Positions 30,853 through 38,797 of a DNA stretch of 50,886 nucleotides are shown piece by piece (positions within the stretch are counted from its first letter, which is position 1; every line of letters begins with the position of its first letter). The notes beneath the pieces are model-generated. The model had not been told where the DNA came from. It saw only the letters and a program-made list of their open reading frames with translations, and did no database searches. Source of the DNA: a virus. The DNA is taken from positions 1 through 50,886 of the IMG/VR virus record IMGVR_UViG_3300028284_000225, one strand, 5' to 3'. The position numbers and the translations under genes were made by a program.

Positions 30853-31052
30853 TGAAAGAAAATAGATATGTAGCAACAGTATCGTACTATGTGTACGCAG
30901 ACAGTCCAAGGGACGCAGAGAGAAAGGCAATAGCACTGTGCCACTCTCAGAGAGAGAAATATGACAACCAGTGTGCAATTGAGTCTATTGCAGAGCAACC
31001 ATTCGGTACTCTGGGTAGCAGTAAGATTGAACTGGAGAACCCTTATTTCTAA
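30852..31052 (+). CDS. Hypothetical protein, 66 aa
   Basis: The TAATG-coupled ATG at 30852 is preferred to ATG 30840. Starts KENRYVATVSYYVYADSPRD, a pattern of a small beta/alpha fold. Not recognised further. Confidence 0.62.
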   Translation: MKENRYVATVSYYVYADSPRDAERKAIALCHSQREKYDNQCAIESIAEQPFGTLGSSKIELENPYF

Positions 31053-31081
31053 AAAAACTTGCATTTATTTCAAGAAAACGC

Positions 31082-31110
31082 TTGACAAATGCATCTACCT
31101 ATGAGATAAT
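31082..31110 (+). promoter_or_regulatory. Host-type early promoter, class C variant
   Basis: TTGACA (31082-31087), 17-bp spacer, GATAAT (31105-31110). ACCTATGAGATAATAGGT is a 6-bp inverted repeat covering the -10. It drives the gene at 31162. Confidence 0.82.
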
Positions 31111-31161
31111 AGGTACGTTGATTGGGAATGACCCCGCAACAAATTGAGAGAGAATTAAATT

Positions 31162-31677
31162 ATGGCATATGTATCACAAGAAGACAAAAAGAAGTTAGCA
31201 CCACAGATCAAGGCAGTACTCAAGAAGTACGGCATGAAAGGTACTTTAGCAATCAGACATCATTCAAGTTTAGTCTGTAAGATTAAAGAGGGTGATCTTG
31301 ATATCATCGGTGCGAAGAATGAAGGCATGGTGAATAGCAGACACTACGACACACAGTACAATCCTTATGATTGTCAGTCACTTGCTAATAGATTGCAAGA
31401 TCAGTACGTTGACGTTAACACCTACTGGATCGAAGACAACTACGGTTCTAACCCGACTGTTGTTAAGTTCCTTGAAGAACTCAAGTCTGCAATGGAAGGA
31501 GAAGACTTCTATTGTGAAGATGATCCAATGACTGATTACTTCCACAGAAGTCACTACGTTGACATCAACATTGGTTCTTACAGCAAACCTTACGTTTGTA
31601 CTGGTAAGTCAAAAGACTTCAGTGCTGTGGTCGAGAATTACAAGCAGAAGGCAACTGAATTGTTTGCCGCTGCTTAA
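31162..31677 (+). CDS. Conserved hypothetical protein, 171 aa
   Basis: Starts MAYVSQEDKKKLAPQIKAVL, with KGTLAIRHHSSLVCKI near residue 26. I recall similar proteins in phage and bacterial genomes, often beside plasmid or phage accessory genes, without known activity. It has its own promoter and is followed by the only strong terminator of the window, so it forms a one-gene unit and is perhaps highly expressed. Confidence 0.75.
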   Translation: MAYVSQEDKKKLAPQIKAVLKKYGMKGTLAIRHHSSLVCKIKEGDLDIIGAKNEGMVNSRHYDTQYNPYDCQSLANRLQDQYVDVNTYWIEDNYGSNPTVVKFLEELKSAMEGEDFYCEDDPMTDYFHRSHYVDINIGSYSKPYVCTGKSKDFSAVVENYKQKATELFAAA

Positions 31678-31736
31678 AGTTCGGGGGGAGAAACCGAAAA
31701 TTGGTAATGATTCCTAAGTGATTAATCCCCTTTTCG

Positions 31737-31761
31737 TCCCCTTTTCGGAGGGGATTTTTTT
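31737..31761 (+). terminator. Intrinsic terminator
   Basis: TCCCC (31737-31741) pairs with GGGGA (31750-31754), loop TTTTCGGA, followed by seven T. The upstream CCCCTTTTCG at 31727 repeats the left arm. An inverted pair TTCGG/CCGAA precedes it. It isolates the 31162 gene. Confidence 0.85.
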
Positions 31762-31836
31762 ACATTATTTTTGATATAAGTACTCGTATCAAGAACTTAA
31801 TAACCCTATATAATAGAGTAGAAGGATTAATAAATT

Positions 31837-32268
31837 ATGAACTATGAACCCAAGCAACCAGAGGTCTTCGAGATTTTAGAAGAGTTCGAAAAACAGAAGA
31901 ATAAAGCAGGTAGGAAAGAGGTATTGCTTAAATACCAAAACGTACCCGCACTTAAAGACATCTTGAGAGGCACGTTCGATGACTCTCTTGAATTCCTTTT
32001 ACCCAAAGGAAAACCCCCGTACAAACCAAACATTCCAGAGTCCACCCCAAGTTCATTGCTGAAGAAGCATAAAGAATTCGGGTACTTTGTGAAAGGTGGT
32101 GCGGATGTCCCACAGTATAAACGTGAGAACATATTCATTCGTATGTTGGAGAGCATTCATCCCCAAGATGCGGTCATTGTTTTGTCCATGGTGAATAAAG
32201 AACCACCAGTGAAATTCTTAACCAAAAAACTAACAGAGGAGATTTTCCCCACCCTAATAGCGAAGTAA
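31837..32268 (+). CDS. Conserved T4-like hypothetical protein, DUF6433-like, 143 aa
   Basis: The pattern of YEPKQPEVFEILEEFEKQ, KDILRGTFDD and a Pro-rich middle is one I recall from T4-like genomes as DUF6433 (name not verified). Soluble, mixed charge. No promoter of either class is obvious just upstream; a TATAATAG at 31807 (CCCTATATAATAGAG) may be a -10 without a clear -35. Confidence 0.7.
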   Translation: MNYEPKQPEVFEILEEFEKQKNKAGRKEVLLKYQNVPALKDILRGTFDDSLEFLLPKGKPPYKPNIPESTPSSLLKKHKEFGYFVKGGADVPQYKRENIFIRMLESIHPQDAVIVLSMVNKEPPVKFLTKKLTEEIFPTLIAK

Positions 32269-32320
32269 AACTATATGATCCTTAACCCTTAAATAAACCC
32301 ACTAACAAAGAGAGGTGTTG

Positions 32321-32482
32321 ATGTCAGAAAAACAATTGGAACGGTTAAAGCAGGATAGTAAAGAATTAGATTTCTATATCCGGCGAATGAAAAAGAAAGG
32401 TAAAGCAGACCTTGCTTATAAATTAGCAAAGAAGCAGGTCTACTTAAATCAAACCATTGTTGAACAACAAATGACTCAATAA
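32321..32482 (+). CDS. Small basic helical protein, 53 aa
   Basis: AGAGG at 32311-32315 and ATG at 32321. Probably a helical pair (QLERLKQDSKELDFYIRRMK and KADLAYKLAKKQVYLNQTI). Similar small proteins occur in marine T4-like phages near PhoH. Role unknown. Confidence 0.62.
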   Translation: MSEKQLERLKQDSKELDFYIRRMKKKGKADLAYKLAKKQVYLNQTIVEQQMTQ

Positions 32483-32502
32483 GGAAGGTGACCATATCTC
32501 TT

Positions 32503-32522
32503 CATCCCTCTTCGGAGGGATG
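32503..32522 (+). repeat. Stable RNA hairpin with UUCG tetraloop
   Basis: CATCCCTC (32503-32510) pairs with GAGGGATG (32515-32522) around TTCG: an 8-bp stem closed by C(UUCG)G, the very stable tetraloop frequent in T4 mRNAs. No T-run follows, so it is more likely a processing, stability or translational element between 32321 and 32546. Confidence 0.65.
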
Positions 32523-32545
32523 TCGTATGGAACGGAAAATAAATT

Positions 32546-32782
32546 ATGCCTATATATGAATTTAAAGATAATGAGACCAATGAAGTGCACGATGTGATGC
32601 TTAAAATCTCAGAGTACGATCAGTACCTAAACGACAATCCGAATATGAAACGGGTGTATACTGTTGCACCTGCATTAACTTCGGGACACAAGAGTGCACG
32701 ACAGATTGCAGGATCAGATTGGAATGACCATCTGAAACGAATCAAAGCAGGCGCTGGCAAAAACAACACTATTAAGACTTAA
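32546..32782 (+). CDS. Conserved T4-like hypothetical protein, 78 aa
   Basis: MPIYEFKDNETNEVHDVMLK resembles the start of FmdB-like proteins but without the cysteines, and is common before phoH in T4-like phages. The C-terminus is basic with Gly/Ala. Ends just before PhoH. Function unknown. Confidence 0.68.
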   Translation: MPIYEFKDNETNEVHDVMLKISEYDQYLNDNPNMKRVYTVAPALTSGHKSARQIAGSDWNDHLKRIKAGAGKNNTIKT

Positions 32783-32785
32783 TCT

Positions 32786-33490
32786 ATGCGTAAAGTAAAC
32801 CCAGTAAAACCTCGCAAATTAGATGCGGGACATCTCGTGACCGTTGATCCTATGACTCAAGGTCAAGAAGTAGTATTTGAAGCATACAAATCTGGATCAC
32901 ACTTAGTGTTATCTGGATCCGCAGGTACAGGTAAAACATTCAGTGCACTCTATCTCGCACTGGAAGAAGTACTTGATAAAAGTAACAACATGGAATCGGT
33001 TGTTATTTGTAGGTCAATTGTACCTACAAGGGAGATAGGATTTCTGCCAGGCTCACTTGAAGAGAAGTTGGAAGCATACACTGCACCATACGTCTCTATA
33101 TGTACAGAGTTGTTCGAAGATAAAGAAGCATACTCTAAACTAAGTGAGAACGGTCAGATACAATTTATATCTACAAGTCACATTCGTGGTACTACTATCA
33201 ACGATGCTGTGGTTATTGTAGATGAGATGCAGAACTTGACATTTCACGAGTTGGACTCGATAATTACACGAGTAGGTCATAACTGTAAAATAATATTCTG
33301 TGGAGATTATTATCAATCAGACTTTGTCAAAGAAGGAGACAAACGAGGTATCATGAAATTCATGGGCATTCTCGAACTGATGAAAAACTTCACCACAGTT
33401 GAATTCACTTGGGCAGATATTGTTCGATCCGACTTTGTTCGTGATTACATAATGACCAAAGACATGATAGGAGAAAAACATGCCGGTTAA
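32786..33490 (+). CDS. phoH: PhoH-like P-loop ATPase, 234 aa
   Basis: GSAGTGKT (residues 44-51) is Walker A, VVIVDEMQN (142-150) Walker B, and CRSIVPTREIGFLPGS and SHIRGTTIND are PhoH-family features. It is a member of the PhoH/RNA-helicase-like ATPases common in marine phages; its actual role in infection is unsettled. It overlaps the next gene by 11 bases. Confidence 0.9.
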   Translation: MRKVNPVKPRKLDAGHLVTVDPMTQGQEVVFEAYKSGSHLVLSGSAGTGKTFSALYLALEEVLDKSNNMESVVICRSIVPTREIGFLPGSLEEKLEAYTAPYVSICTELFEDKEAYSKLSENGQIQFISTSHIRGTTINDAVVIVDEMQNLTFHELDSIITRVGHNCKIIFCGDYYQSDFVKEGDKRGIMKFMGILELMKNFTTVEFTWADIVRSDFVRDYIMTKDMIGEKHAG

Positions 33491-33668
33491 ATTTAAAGAG
33501 AGTCAGACGATTCGAGCAAAGGGTTCGAATAAGAAGACAGTACAACACTTCTTTATGAAGTCAACCCCGACTGACGAGTTGCAGAAAGCACTTGAGGGTG
33601 CACACTTAGCACCTAAGAAAAGGCAGAAGATCCGTAACGAATTAGTCAGTAGAGGAATAGTTGGGTAA
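33480..33668 (+). CDS. Small basic conserved T4-like protein, 62 aa
   Basis: MPVKFKESQTIRAKG with KSTPTDELQKAL and a basic helix at the end is typical, from memory, of a small protein located after PhoH in marine T4-like phages. Unknown role. Confidence 0.68.
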   Translation: MPVKFKESQTIRAKGSNKKTVQHFFMKSTPTDELQKALEGAHLAPKKRQKIRNELVSRGIVG

Positions 33669-34257
33669 GTCATTGCATCCAGATAGAAGAAAATTTAACC
33701 AATCAGATCTCATTGCAGAACGATATAATAGATGGGAAAAATACGAAGAGGATTTGATATCTTGGAATTGGAGTTTGCCTACTCACGTAAGTGAATTTAT
33801 AAATAAACATATTAGTTTAGAAGGCAAGACAGTCGCAGAGATAGGTATAGGTTCTGGGTTGTTATCAAAACAACACGGTGGATCTGATTGGGATGGATAC
33901 GACATATCATGGAAGATGTGTGAGTTATCAAAACCATACTATAAGTCTGTAACGATATTGGATATAGTAAAGAAACCATTACCACAGAAGTATGATTTTA
34001 TAGTATTGTGTGGTGTTTTTGCTGAAGGGTTGATAGACGCAACCGCTATTGATAATATAACAGAAAGTCTAAACGAGGGTGGTCAGATTTTAACTACGTT
34101 CCCTTGTTTTAAAAACTACAAGAATAGATCTGGTTGGAATGATCAGAACAAATTGGAAGAGGTTCTAAGAAGTGAACCTTATTACACATGGGATGATCCA
34201 CAGCATCCCAAACCGAAATATAACGAGATCCTACTTTGGGATCTAAAAGGAGAATAG
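33661..34257 (+). CDS. SAM-dependent methyltransferase, 198 aa
   Basis: TTG start with GAGG six bases upstream, inside the end of the preceding gene. EIGIGSGLLSKQ is motif I, with DISW and YDFIVLCGVFAEG later strands. A Rossmann methyltransferase; substrate unknown. It overlaps no enzyme of known pathway; it precedes the lysozyme. Confidence 0.75.
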   Translation: MGKSLHPDRRKFNQSDLIAERYNRWEKYEEDLISWNWSLPTHVSEFINKHISLEGKTVAEIGIGSGLLSKQHGGSDWDGYDISWKMCELSKPYYKSVTILDIVKKPLPQKYDFIVLCGVFAEGLIDATAIDNITESLNEGGQILTTFPCFKNYKNRSGWNDQNKLEEVLRSEPYYTWDDPQHPKPKYNEILLWDLKGE

Positions 34258-34259
34258 AA

Positions 34260-34709
34260 TTGAATAAAGAAGCAGTATTTGAACAATTAAAAATTGACGA
34301 AGGAGTCAAGTATGAAGTGTACCACGATCACCTCGGTTTACCAACCTTTGGGGTTGGGCACTTGGTTATCCCTTCAGACCCAGAGCATGGGAAAGAAGTT
34401 GGATTCGAAGTTACGGAAGATAGAGTTTGGGAAGTGTTCGAAAAAGATCTCCAAACCTCAATCTTTGAATGTTGTGCTCTATACGAAACAGGGACATTTG
34501 AAGCATTTCCAGACGAAGTACAGCAGATCTTGGTTAACATGATGTTCAACATGGGACGTACTCGTTTGAGTAAGTTCAAGAAGATGAACAGTGCATTGAT
34601 TGACGGTGATTGGAAAACCGCCGCAGTTGAAGGTAGGGATTCACGTTGGCATAAGCAAGTGACCAATCGTGCAGAACGATTAATGGTTAGGTTAGAAAAT
34701 GTCTCGTAG
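34260..34709 (+). CDS. T4-type lysozyme / endolysin (GH24), 149 aa
   Basis: TTG at 34260 follows GGAG at a distance of 8, so the longer ORF from 34236 is not used. LKIDEGVKYEVYHDHLGLPT carries E14, D23 and T29, matching T4 lysozyme E11, D20, T26; FGVGH follows. Degrades peptidoglycan for lysis (or is a tail lysozyme). No signal peptide, so a holin would be needed, as with T4 e. Overlaps the next gene. Confidence 0.87.
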   Translation: MNKEAVFEQLKIDEGVKYEVYHDHLGLPTFGVGHLVIPSDPEHGKEVGFEVTEDRVWEVFEKDLQTSIFECCALYETGTFEAFPDEVQQILVNMMFNMGRTRLSKFKKMNSALIDGDWKTAAVEGRDSRWHKQVTNRAERLMVRLENVS

Positions 34710-34911
34710 TTTAAATGAAAGGATCATAGAGGCGACAAGGAAGTCTCTAGAAGGTAAGATCGAACTCCATAAAGTAAACTTAGAGATTATGCTATATAAT
34801 CAAGTTGGTGTTGCAGAACACCCAGATATTATGGAGCACTTCGAACAGGAACTTGGTAAGATTGCTGAGTTTGAAGATAAACTGGAAACACTGAACAAAC
34901 ATTATAGTTAG
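34699..34911 (+). CDS. Conserved T4-like helical protein, 70 aa
   Basis: Helical (NERIIEATRKSLEGKIELHK and QELGKIAEFEDKLETLNK). Starts by overlap inside the lysozyme end. Frequent next to lysozyme or structural genes in marine T4-like phages, without known role. Confidence 0.65.
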   Translation: MSRSLNERIIEATRKSLEGKIELHKVNLEIMLYNQVGVAEHPDIMEHFEQELGKIAEFEDKLETLNKHYS

Positions 34912-34925
34912 ATGAGGACAGGACT

Positions 34926-35111
34926 GTGTCTAAGTACGCACGTCATGACAACGAGAACAAGAAACGTAATCGACATAAATCGTATTATGAAATGAATAAA
35001 GGATCCCGAATCAAGAAAGTCGGGAGACCTACAAATGGAGAAGATAATGAAAAATGCGATATTTCAATACATGGTAATCACACCAGAAGTCGATCAACGT
35101 GGAGAAATTAA
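34926..35111 (+). CDS. Small basic protein overlapping a glycosyltransferase, up to 61 aa
   Basis: GTG start after GAGGACAGGACT. Residues 1-37 are basic, Asn/Lys-rich (RHDNENKKRNRHKSYYEMNK), as in other phage small proteins. The last third overlaps the next gene by 65 bases and may be poorly conserved sequence. Real, but its end is unusual. Confidence 0.5.
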   Translation: MSKYARHDNENKKRNRHKSYYEMNKGSRIKKVGRPTNGEDNEKCDISIHGNHTRSRSTWRN

Positions 35112-35853
35112 AGGGCATAATAGATCTCAATTATACAAGGATGTAGCACAGGTATCTAAAAACTCTTTCGAACGGTATGCCGACAAGATTGGTGCGGACT
35201 ACTACTACTCAGACGAAACAAAGTTCATTGACACCACAGACAGTACTGCACTCTTATTCGAATGTCTTAGGGTTATCTACGATCCTATGTTTGATCAATA
35301 CGACAAAGTCCTATTTGCAGATACTGATATAGGTGTCAACACCGAAGAGAATATATTCGATCAGTGTGAAGGTGCGGATGTATATGGAGTACTTGAAAGT
35401 GATATCCTTACTGCTACTGGTGGTGGATATGCCTCTTGGGACTTCAAGAAGCAAACCCTATTAAACTTTGTCTCAAAATTCAATATGCACAATATTCCTA
35501 TTGTGCCATCAATGCCACCCCAGAGACCATCTAAGTTAACTATCATGAATACGGGTGTAGTCGTGTGGGAACGTGAAGCACGTCTATTTGCACGTAAGCA
35601 CTTCATGGACTGGAAAGAATGGTTCTATGCAGAACCTCAATATCATATGTCTATTATGAATGATCAACCATATCTGTCTGGACAGTTCTTGTACCATGAC
35701 ATGGAGATAGGTCACTTAGACCAGAAGTGGAACGACTCACCTCATTATGGTAGTGATGATGAGTTCTTCGAGAAGGCAAACTTCTGTCATTACACTGGTG
35801 GAGAGTGGAAACTCGATATGCTCAAGCACGAAAAAGAAGGTAGATTTCTTTAA
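35047..35853 (+). CDS. GT8-like glycosyltransferase, 268 aa
   Basis: ATG at 35047 with GGAG 6 bases upstream; ATG 35035 is possible (GGGAG upstream). VLFADTDIGVN holds the DxD metal-binding motif, MNTGVVVW and CHYTGGEWK are later GT8-like elements. Sugar donor and acceptor unknown. Related to the proteins at 40871 and 43328. Confidence 0.68.
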   Translation: MKNAIFQYMVITPEVDQRGEIKGHNRSQLYKDVAQVSKNSFERYADKIGADYYYSDETKFIDTTDSTALLFECLRVIYDPMFDQYDKVLFADTDIGVNTEENIFDQCEGADVYGVLESDILTATGGGYASWDFKKQTLLNFVSKFNMHNIPIVPSMPPQRPSKLTIMNTGVVVWEREARLFARKHFMDWKEWFYAEPQYHMSIMNDQPYLSGQFLYHDMEIGHLDQKWNDSPHYGSDDEFFEKANFCHYTGGEWKLDMLKHEKEGRFL

Positions 35854-35860
35854 TAAACGC

Positions 35861-35889
35861 TTGACACCGTGACCATATAGTGCTATAAT
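35861..35889 (+). promoter_or_regulatory. Host-type early promoter, class B
   Basis: TTGACA (35861-35866), 17-bp spacer, TATAAT (35884-35889), with TATAGTGCTATA over the -10, near-identical to the promoter at 29568. It drives the HAD gene. Confidence 0.87.
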
Positions 35890-35916
35890 ACACTTGTATT
35901 TGAAATGAGGTAATGA

Positions 35917-36504
35917 ATGAACGATTTAGATAAAGTAATTTTGACCGACTGTGACGGTGTTCTACTCAACTGGGAGTATGCCTTCCACGTTTGGATGGAT
36001 ACTCACGGTTATAAGAGACAATTAGGTGCACAACTTCAGTATGATGTTGGTCACCAGTATGGTATTGAGAGAGCAGTTAGTAAGAACTGCGTAAGAACTT
36101 TCAACGAGAGTGCGGCGATAGGATTCCTTCCCCCTCTTAGAGATGCCATTAAGTACGTGAGAAAGTTACATGAAGAACACGGATATGTGTTCCACTGTAT
36201 TACTTCTTTGAGTGAAGATCCCCATGCTTATAAACTAAGAATGATGAACCTTGAGAAGTTGTTCGGTGAGGGTGTGTTCGAGAAATTGATCTGCCTTGAC
36301 TGTGGTGCTGATAAAGATGAAACACTTGCTAAGTACAAAGACACTGGAGCATACTGGATTGAAGACAAACCAGAGAATGCCGAAGTTGGTGCTAAGATGG
36401 GACTTGAGTCTTTGATGATCAAGCATGGTCACAACATGAGCAACGAAGAGTTCCCTAACTTCCCAACGTGGAAAGAACTCTACGAGCACATTGTAGGAAT
36501 CTAA
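35917..36504 (+). CDS. HAD-superfamily phosphatase, 5'(3')-deoxyribonucleotidase-like, 195 aa
   Basis: ILTDCDGVLLNW is motif I (DxDG[VT]), HCITSL motif II, and YWIEDKPENAEVGAK motif IV. It probably removes a phosphate from a nucleotide or sugar phosphate. The nucleotidase assignment rests on size and motif form. It sits before the carbamoyltransferase. Confidence 0.72.
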   Translation: MNDLDKVILTDCDGVLLNWEYAFHVWMDTHGYKRQLGAQLQYDVGHQYGIERAVSKNCVRTFNESAAIGFLPPLRDAIKYVRKLHEEHGYVFHCITSLSEDPHAYKLRMMNLEKLFGEGVFEKLICLDCGADKDETLAKYKDTGAYWIEDKPENAEVGAKMGLESLMIKHGHNMSNEEFPNFPTWKELYEHIVGI

Positions 36505-36551
36505 GATAAGAATCCCATATATACTTACATAACTATTATGTGAGGTATACT

Positions 36552-37910
36552 ATGAGATATGTTGGAGTTAGTGAGAATTATCACGATGCCGCCTTATCAG
36601 TTATCGAAGATGGAGTGGTGACCTTTGCGTCTCACTCCGAACGATACTCTAAAAAGAAAAACGACAAAATAATTCATCCGTCCTTGTGGGAAGCAAGTTG
36701 CAAAGATCTACCATCTTTTGATAGGGATCATATGCACATGGCATTCTACGAGCATTCGGATGATCCTAAGTACGACTCAACCTTTAACCATCATAAGTCG
36801 CATTGTGCGACTGCATTCTACACACGTCCATGGGATGATCGTGACACAACAGTCATGGTCTCTATTGATGGTGTAGGTGAAAAACAATCTGCTGTTATTC
36901 TTGACAGCAACTTCAATCTAATCAAAGAATACCTCGCACCAAAATCAGTTGGATTAGTCTACACAACATGTACGGTTCAATTGGGTTTACGTCCACTTGA
37001 GGATGAATATGTTGTTATGGGTCTAAGTTCATACGGCACTGCCGTACCCGATATTGTAGACTGGTTAACTCAGTGGTGGGAAGCAGAGGGTGCAAACTCC
37101 GACATGAAGAACATGATGCAGTCGTGGGTAGAGCAATACGATGATGCAGATGTTGCGTCATCTGTTCAAGCATTTGCACAATACGGTATTATGCAGATTA
37201 TGCATGAAGCACGTAAGCACGGATCCAAACTTGTATATGGTGGTGGGTGTGCTCAGAACGTGGTTATCAATACTCTTCTATGGGACGTATTCGATGACGT
37301 ACACATCTCTATATCACCAACAGACGCAGGATCGTCTCTGGGGTGCGCTGGGTACGCACAGGAGGTCGCTACAGGCATTGATAAACTTATCTGGACTCCT
37401 TATAGGGGGTATGACATACAGAAGAAAATTAATCCATCCGAAGTAGTAGATCACTTGTTATCAAAAAAAGTATGTGGTATTGCCAATGGTAAAGCAGAGT
37501 TCGGCCCTCGTGCATTGGGTAATAGATCTCTGATTGCAGATGTAAGGTATGATGTAAAGGACACAGTCAACACAATTAAGCAGAGACAGAAGTACAGACC
37601 GTTTGCTCCTGCAATCCTCGAAGAGTTTGTTGACGAATACTTTGAGGGTGTGACTAATGAATACATGCAGTTCACATGTAAAGCAAAGCATGATTACTCA
37701 TCCGTAACACACGTAGACGGGACTGCCCGTGTACAGGTAGTAAAGAAAGACTGTGAGTCAGTATTCCGTAAAGTGATAGAAGAGTACTATGAGAAGACAG
37801 GTGTTCCTATGCTACTTAATACTTCACTAAATATTCGAGGTAGACCAATGGTTAATGATCATCATGATGCACATCTGTGGGAACAGAAATATGGGGTAAA
37901 GGTATTCTAA
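36552..37910 (+). CDS. Carbamoyltransferase, NodU/CmcH/TobZ type, 452 aa
   Basis: ATG at 36552 (GAGG upstream) rather than GTG 36540. The N-terminal ASKHA-like domain begins MRYVGVSENYHDAALS with NHHKSHCATAFY; the C-terminal part has AEFGPRALGNRS and RPFAPAILEEF, the family signature. Such enzymes put a carbamoyl group from carbamoyl phosphate on a hydroxyl of a sugar or antibiotic via a carbamoyl-adenylate. Target likely a phage or host glycan. TAATG-coupled to the oxygenase. Confidence 0.85.
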   Translation: MRYVGVSENYHDAALSVIEDGVVTFASHSERYSKKKNDKIIHPSLWEASCKDLPSFDRDHMHMAFYEHSDDPKYDSTFNHHKSHCATAFYTRPWDDRDTTVMVSIDGVGEKQSAVILDSNFNLIKEYLAPKSVGLVYTTCTVQLGLRPLEDEYVVMGLSSYGTAVPDIVDWLTQWWEAEGANSDMKNMMQSWVEQYDDADVASSVQAFAQYGIMQIMHEARKHGSKLVYGGGCAQNVVINTLLWDVFDDVHISISPTDAGSSLGCAGYAQEVATGIDKLIWTPYRGYDIQKKINPSEVVDHLLSKKVCGIANGKAEFGPRALGNRSLIADVRYDVKDTVNTIKQRQKYRPFAPAILEEFVDEYFEGVTNEYMQFTCKAKHDYSSVTHVDGTARVQVVKKDCESVFRKVIEEYYEKTGVPMLLNTSLNIRGRPMVNDHHDAHLWEQKYGVKVF

Positions 37911-38440
37911 TGTATAAGTGGGTAAAGAAATATAGGATCGAAGAGGACATCTTCGAAGAAGAAAGAGATAACATCTTGATGGCAATTGAGATGATTAAAG
38001 ATGAAGCAGACACTCAATTTGCTAAGATGACCGCATCCGATTATAAAGTTGCAAGAAAAGAACACCGAGTGCCATACCATAAGAATCTAATGAGGATGAT
38101 TGAACCCTGTATAAAAGATTATATGGAAGAATGGCATTGTGATCACTTTGATATGCAGAACGTCTGGTTTGCGGAATACCGTGATGGTGCAGATTTTGAT
38201 TACCATAGTCACGAAGGTTGCAATATGTCTGGTGTAGTACAACTTGTATTAGACCACAAAGAAAACGCAACATACTTGATGAATCATGGAGATTTAGCAT
38301 TAGAAGAAGGTGACTGTTGCATTTTTCCTGCAATGTTACCACATAAGAGTCCCTACGTTTTTGATGGACACAAGATCGTAATAGGGTTTAATTTTAATAT
38401 ATCTGGAAGTAAAGCACATTCAGATGGTCTAAGAGATTAG
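37910..38440 (+). CDS. 2OG-Fe(II) oxygenase-like (cupin) protein, 176 aa
   Basis: The TAATG-coupled ATG gives MYKWVKKYRIEED. DYHSHEGCNMSGVVQL (H99, H101) and FPAMLPHKSPY (H145) with GFNFN at the end are the iron-binding pattern of the 2OG-FeII_Oxy_5 family; the 2-oxoglutarate arginine is replaced by Lys or absent. Probably a hydroxylase acting with the carbamoyltransferase. Confidence 0.68.
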   Translation: MYKWVKKYRIEEDIFEEERDNILMAIEMIKDEADTQFAKMTASDYKVARKEHRVPYHKNLMRMIEPCIKDYMEEWHCDHFDMQNVWFAEYRDGADFDYHSHEGCNMSGVVQLVLDHKENATYLMNHGDLALEEGDCCIFPAMLPHKSPYVFDGHKIVIGFNFNISGSKAHSDGLRD

Positions 38441-38449
38441 GAGATAAAC

Positions 38450-38797
38450 ATGGCAGAAGAAAAAAAGAAACATATTACCGTTGATTCAGATGGTAGTTTA
38501 GCAGGGGCAGATGTCAACGGGGACGGTCACGTAAGTGAATCAGAACTGTCAATGCACCTTGAGTTTAAACGTAAAGAGTTGGAAGACGCAGATGCAATGC
38601 GTGATGCCCAACGTAAGATGGCATGGTTCTCATTGTATGGTATGTTGTTATATCCCGCAATGGTAATACTATGTGTAGTGTTTGGTATTGATCAAGCATC
38701 TAAAACCCTTGGTGATATGGCACCGACATACTTTGTATCAGTCGCCGCAATCGTTGCCGCCTTCTATGCGAAAGATGCCATAACAAGCAAAAAATAA
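38450..38797 (+). CDS. EF-hand two-helix membrane protein, holin candidate, 115 aa
   Basis: Residues 21-32 (DVNGDGHVSESE) form a perfect EF-hand calcium loop. A charged helix (FKRKELEDADAMRDAQRKM) is followed by two membrane helices (SLYGMLLYPAMVILCVVF; FVSVAAIVAAFYAK). Highly similar proteins, from memory, occur in marine T4-like phages. Location between lysozyme and spanins, and topology, suggest a holin, but no lysis evidence exists. Confidence 0.68.
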   Translation: MAEEKKKHITVDSDGSLAGADVNGDGHVSESELSMHLEFKRKELEDADAMRDAQRKMAWFSLYGMLLYPAMVILCVVFGIDQASKTLGDMAPTYFVSVAAIVAAFYAKDAITSKK

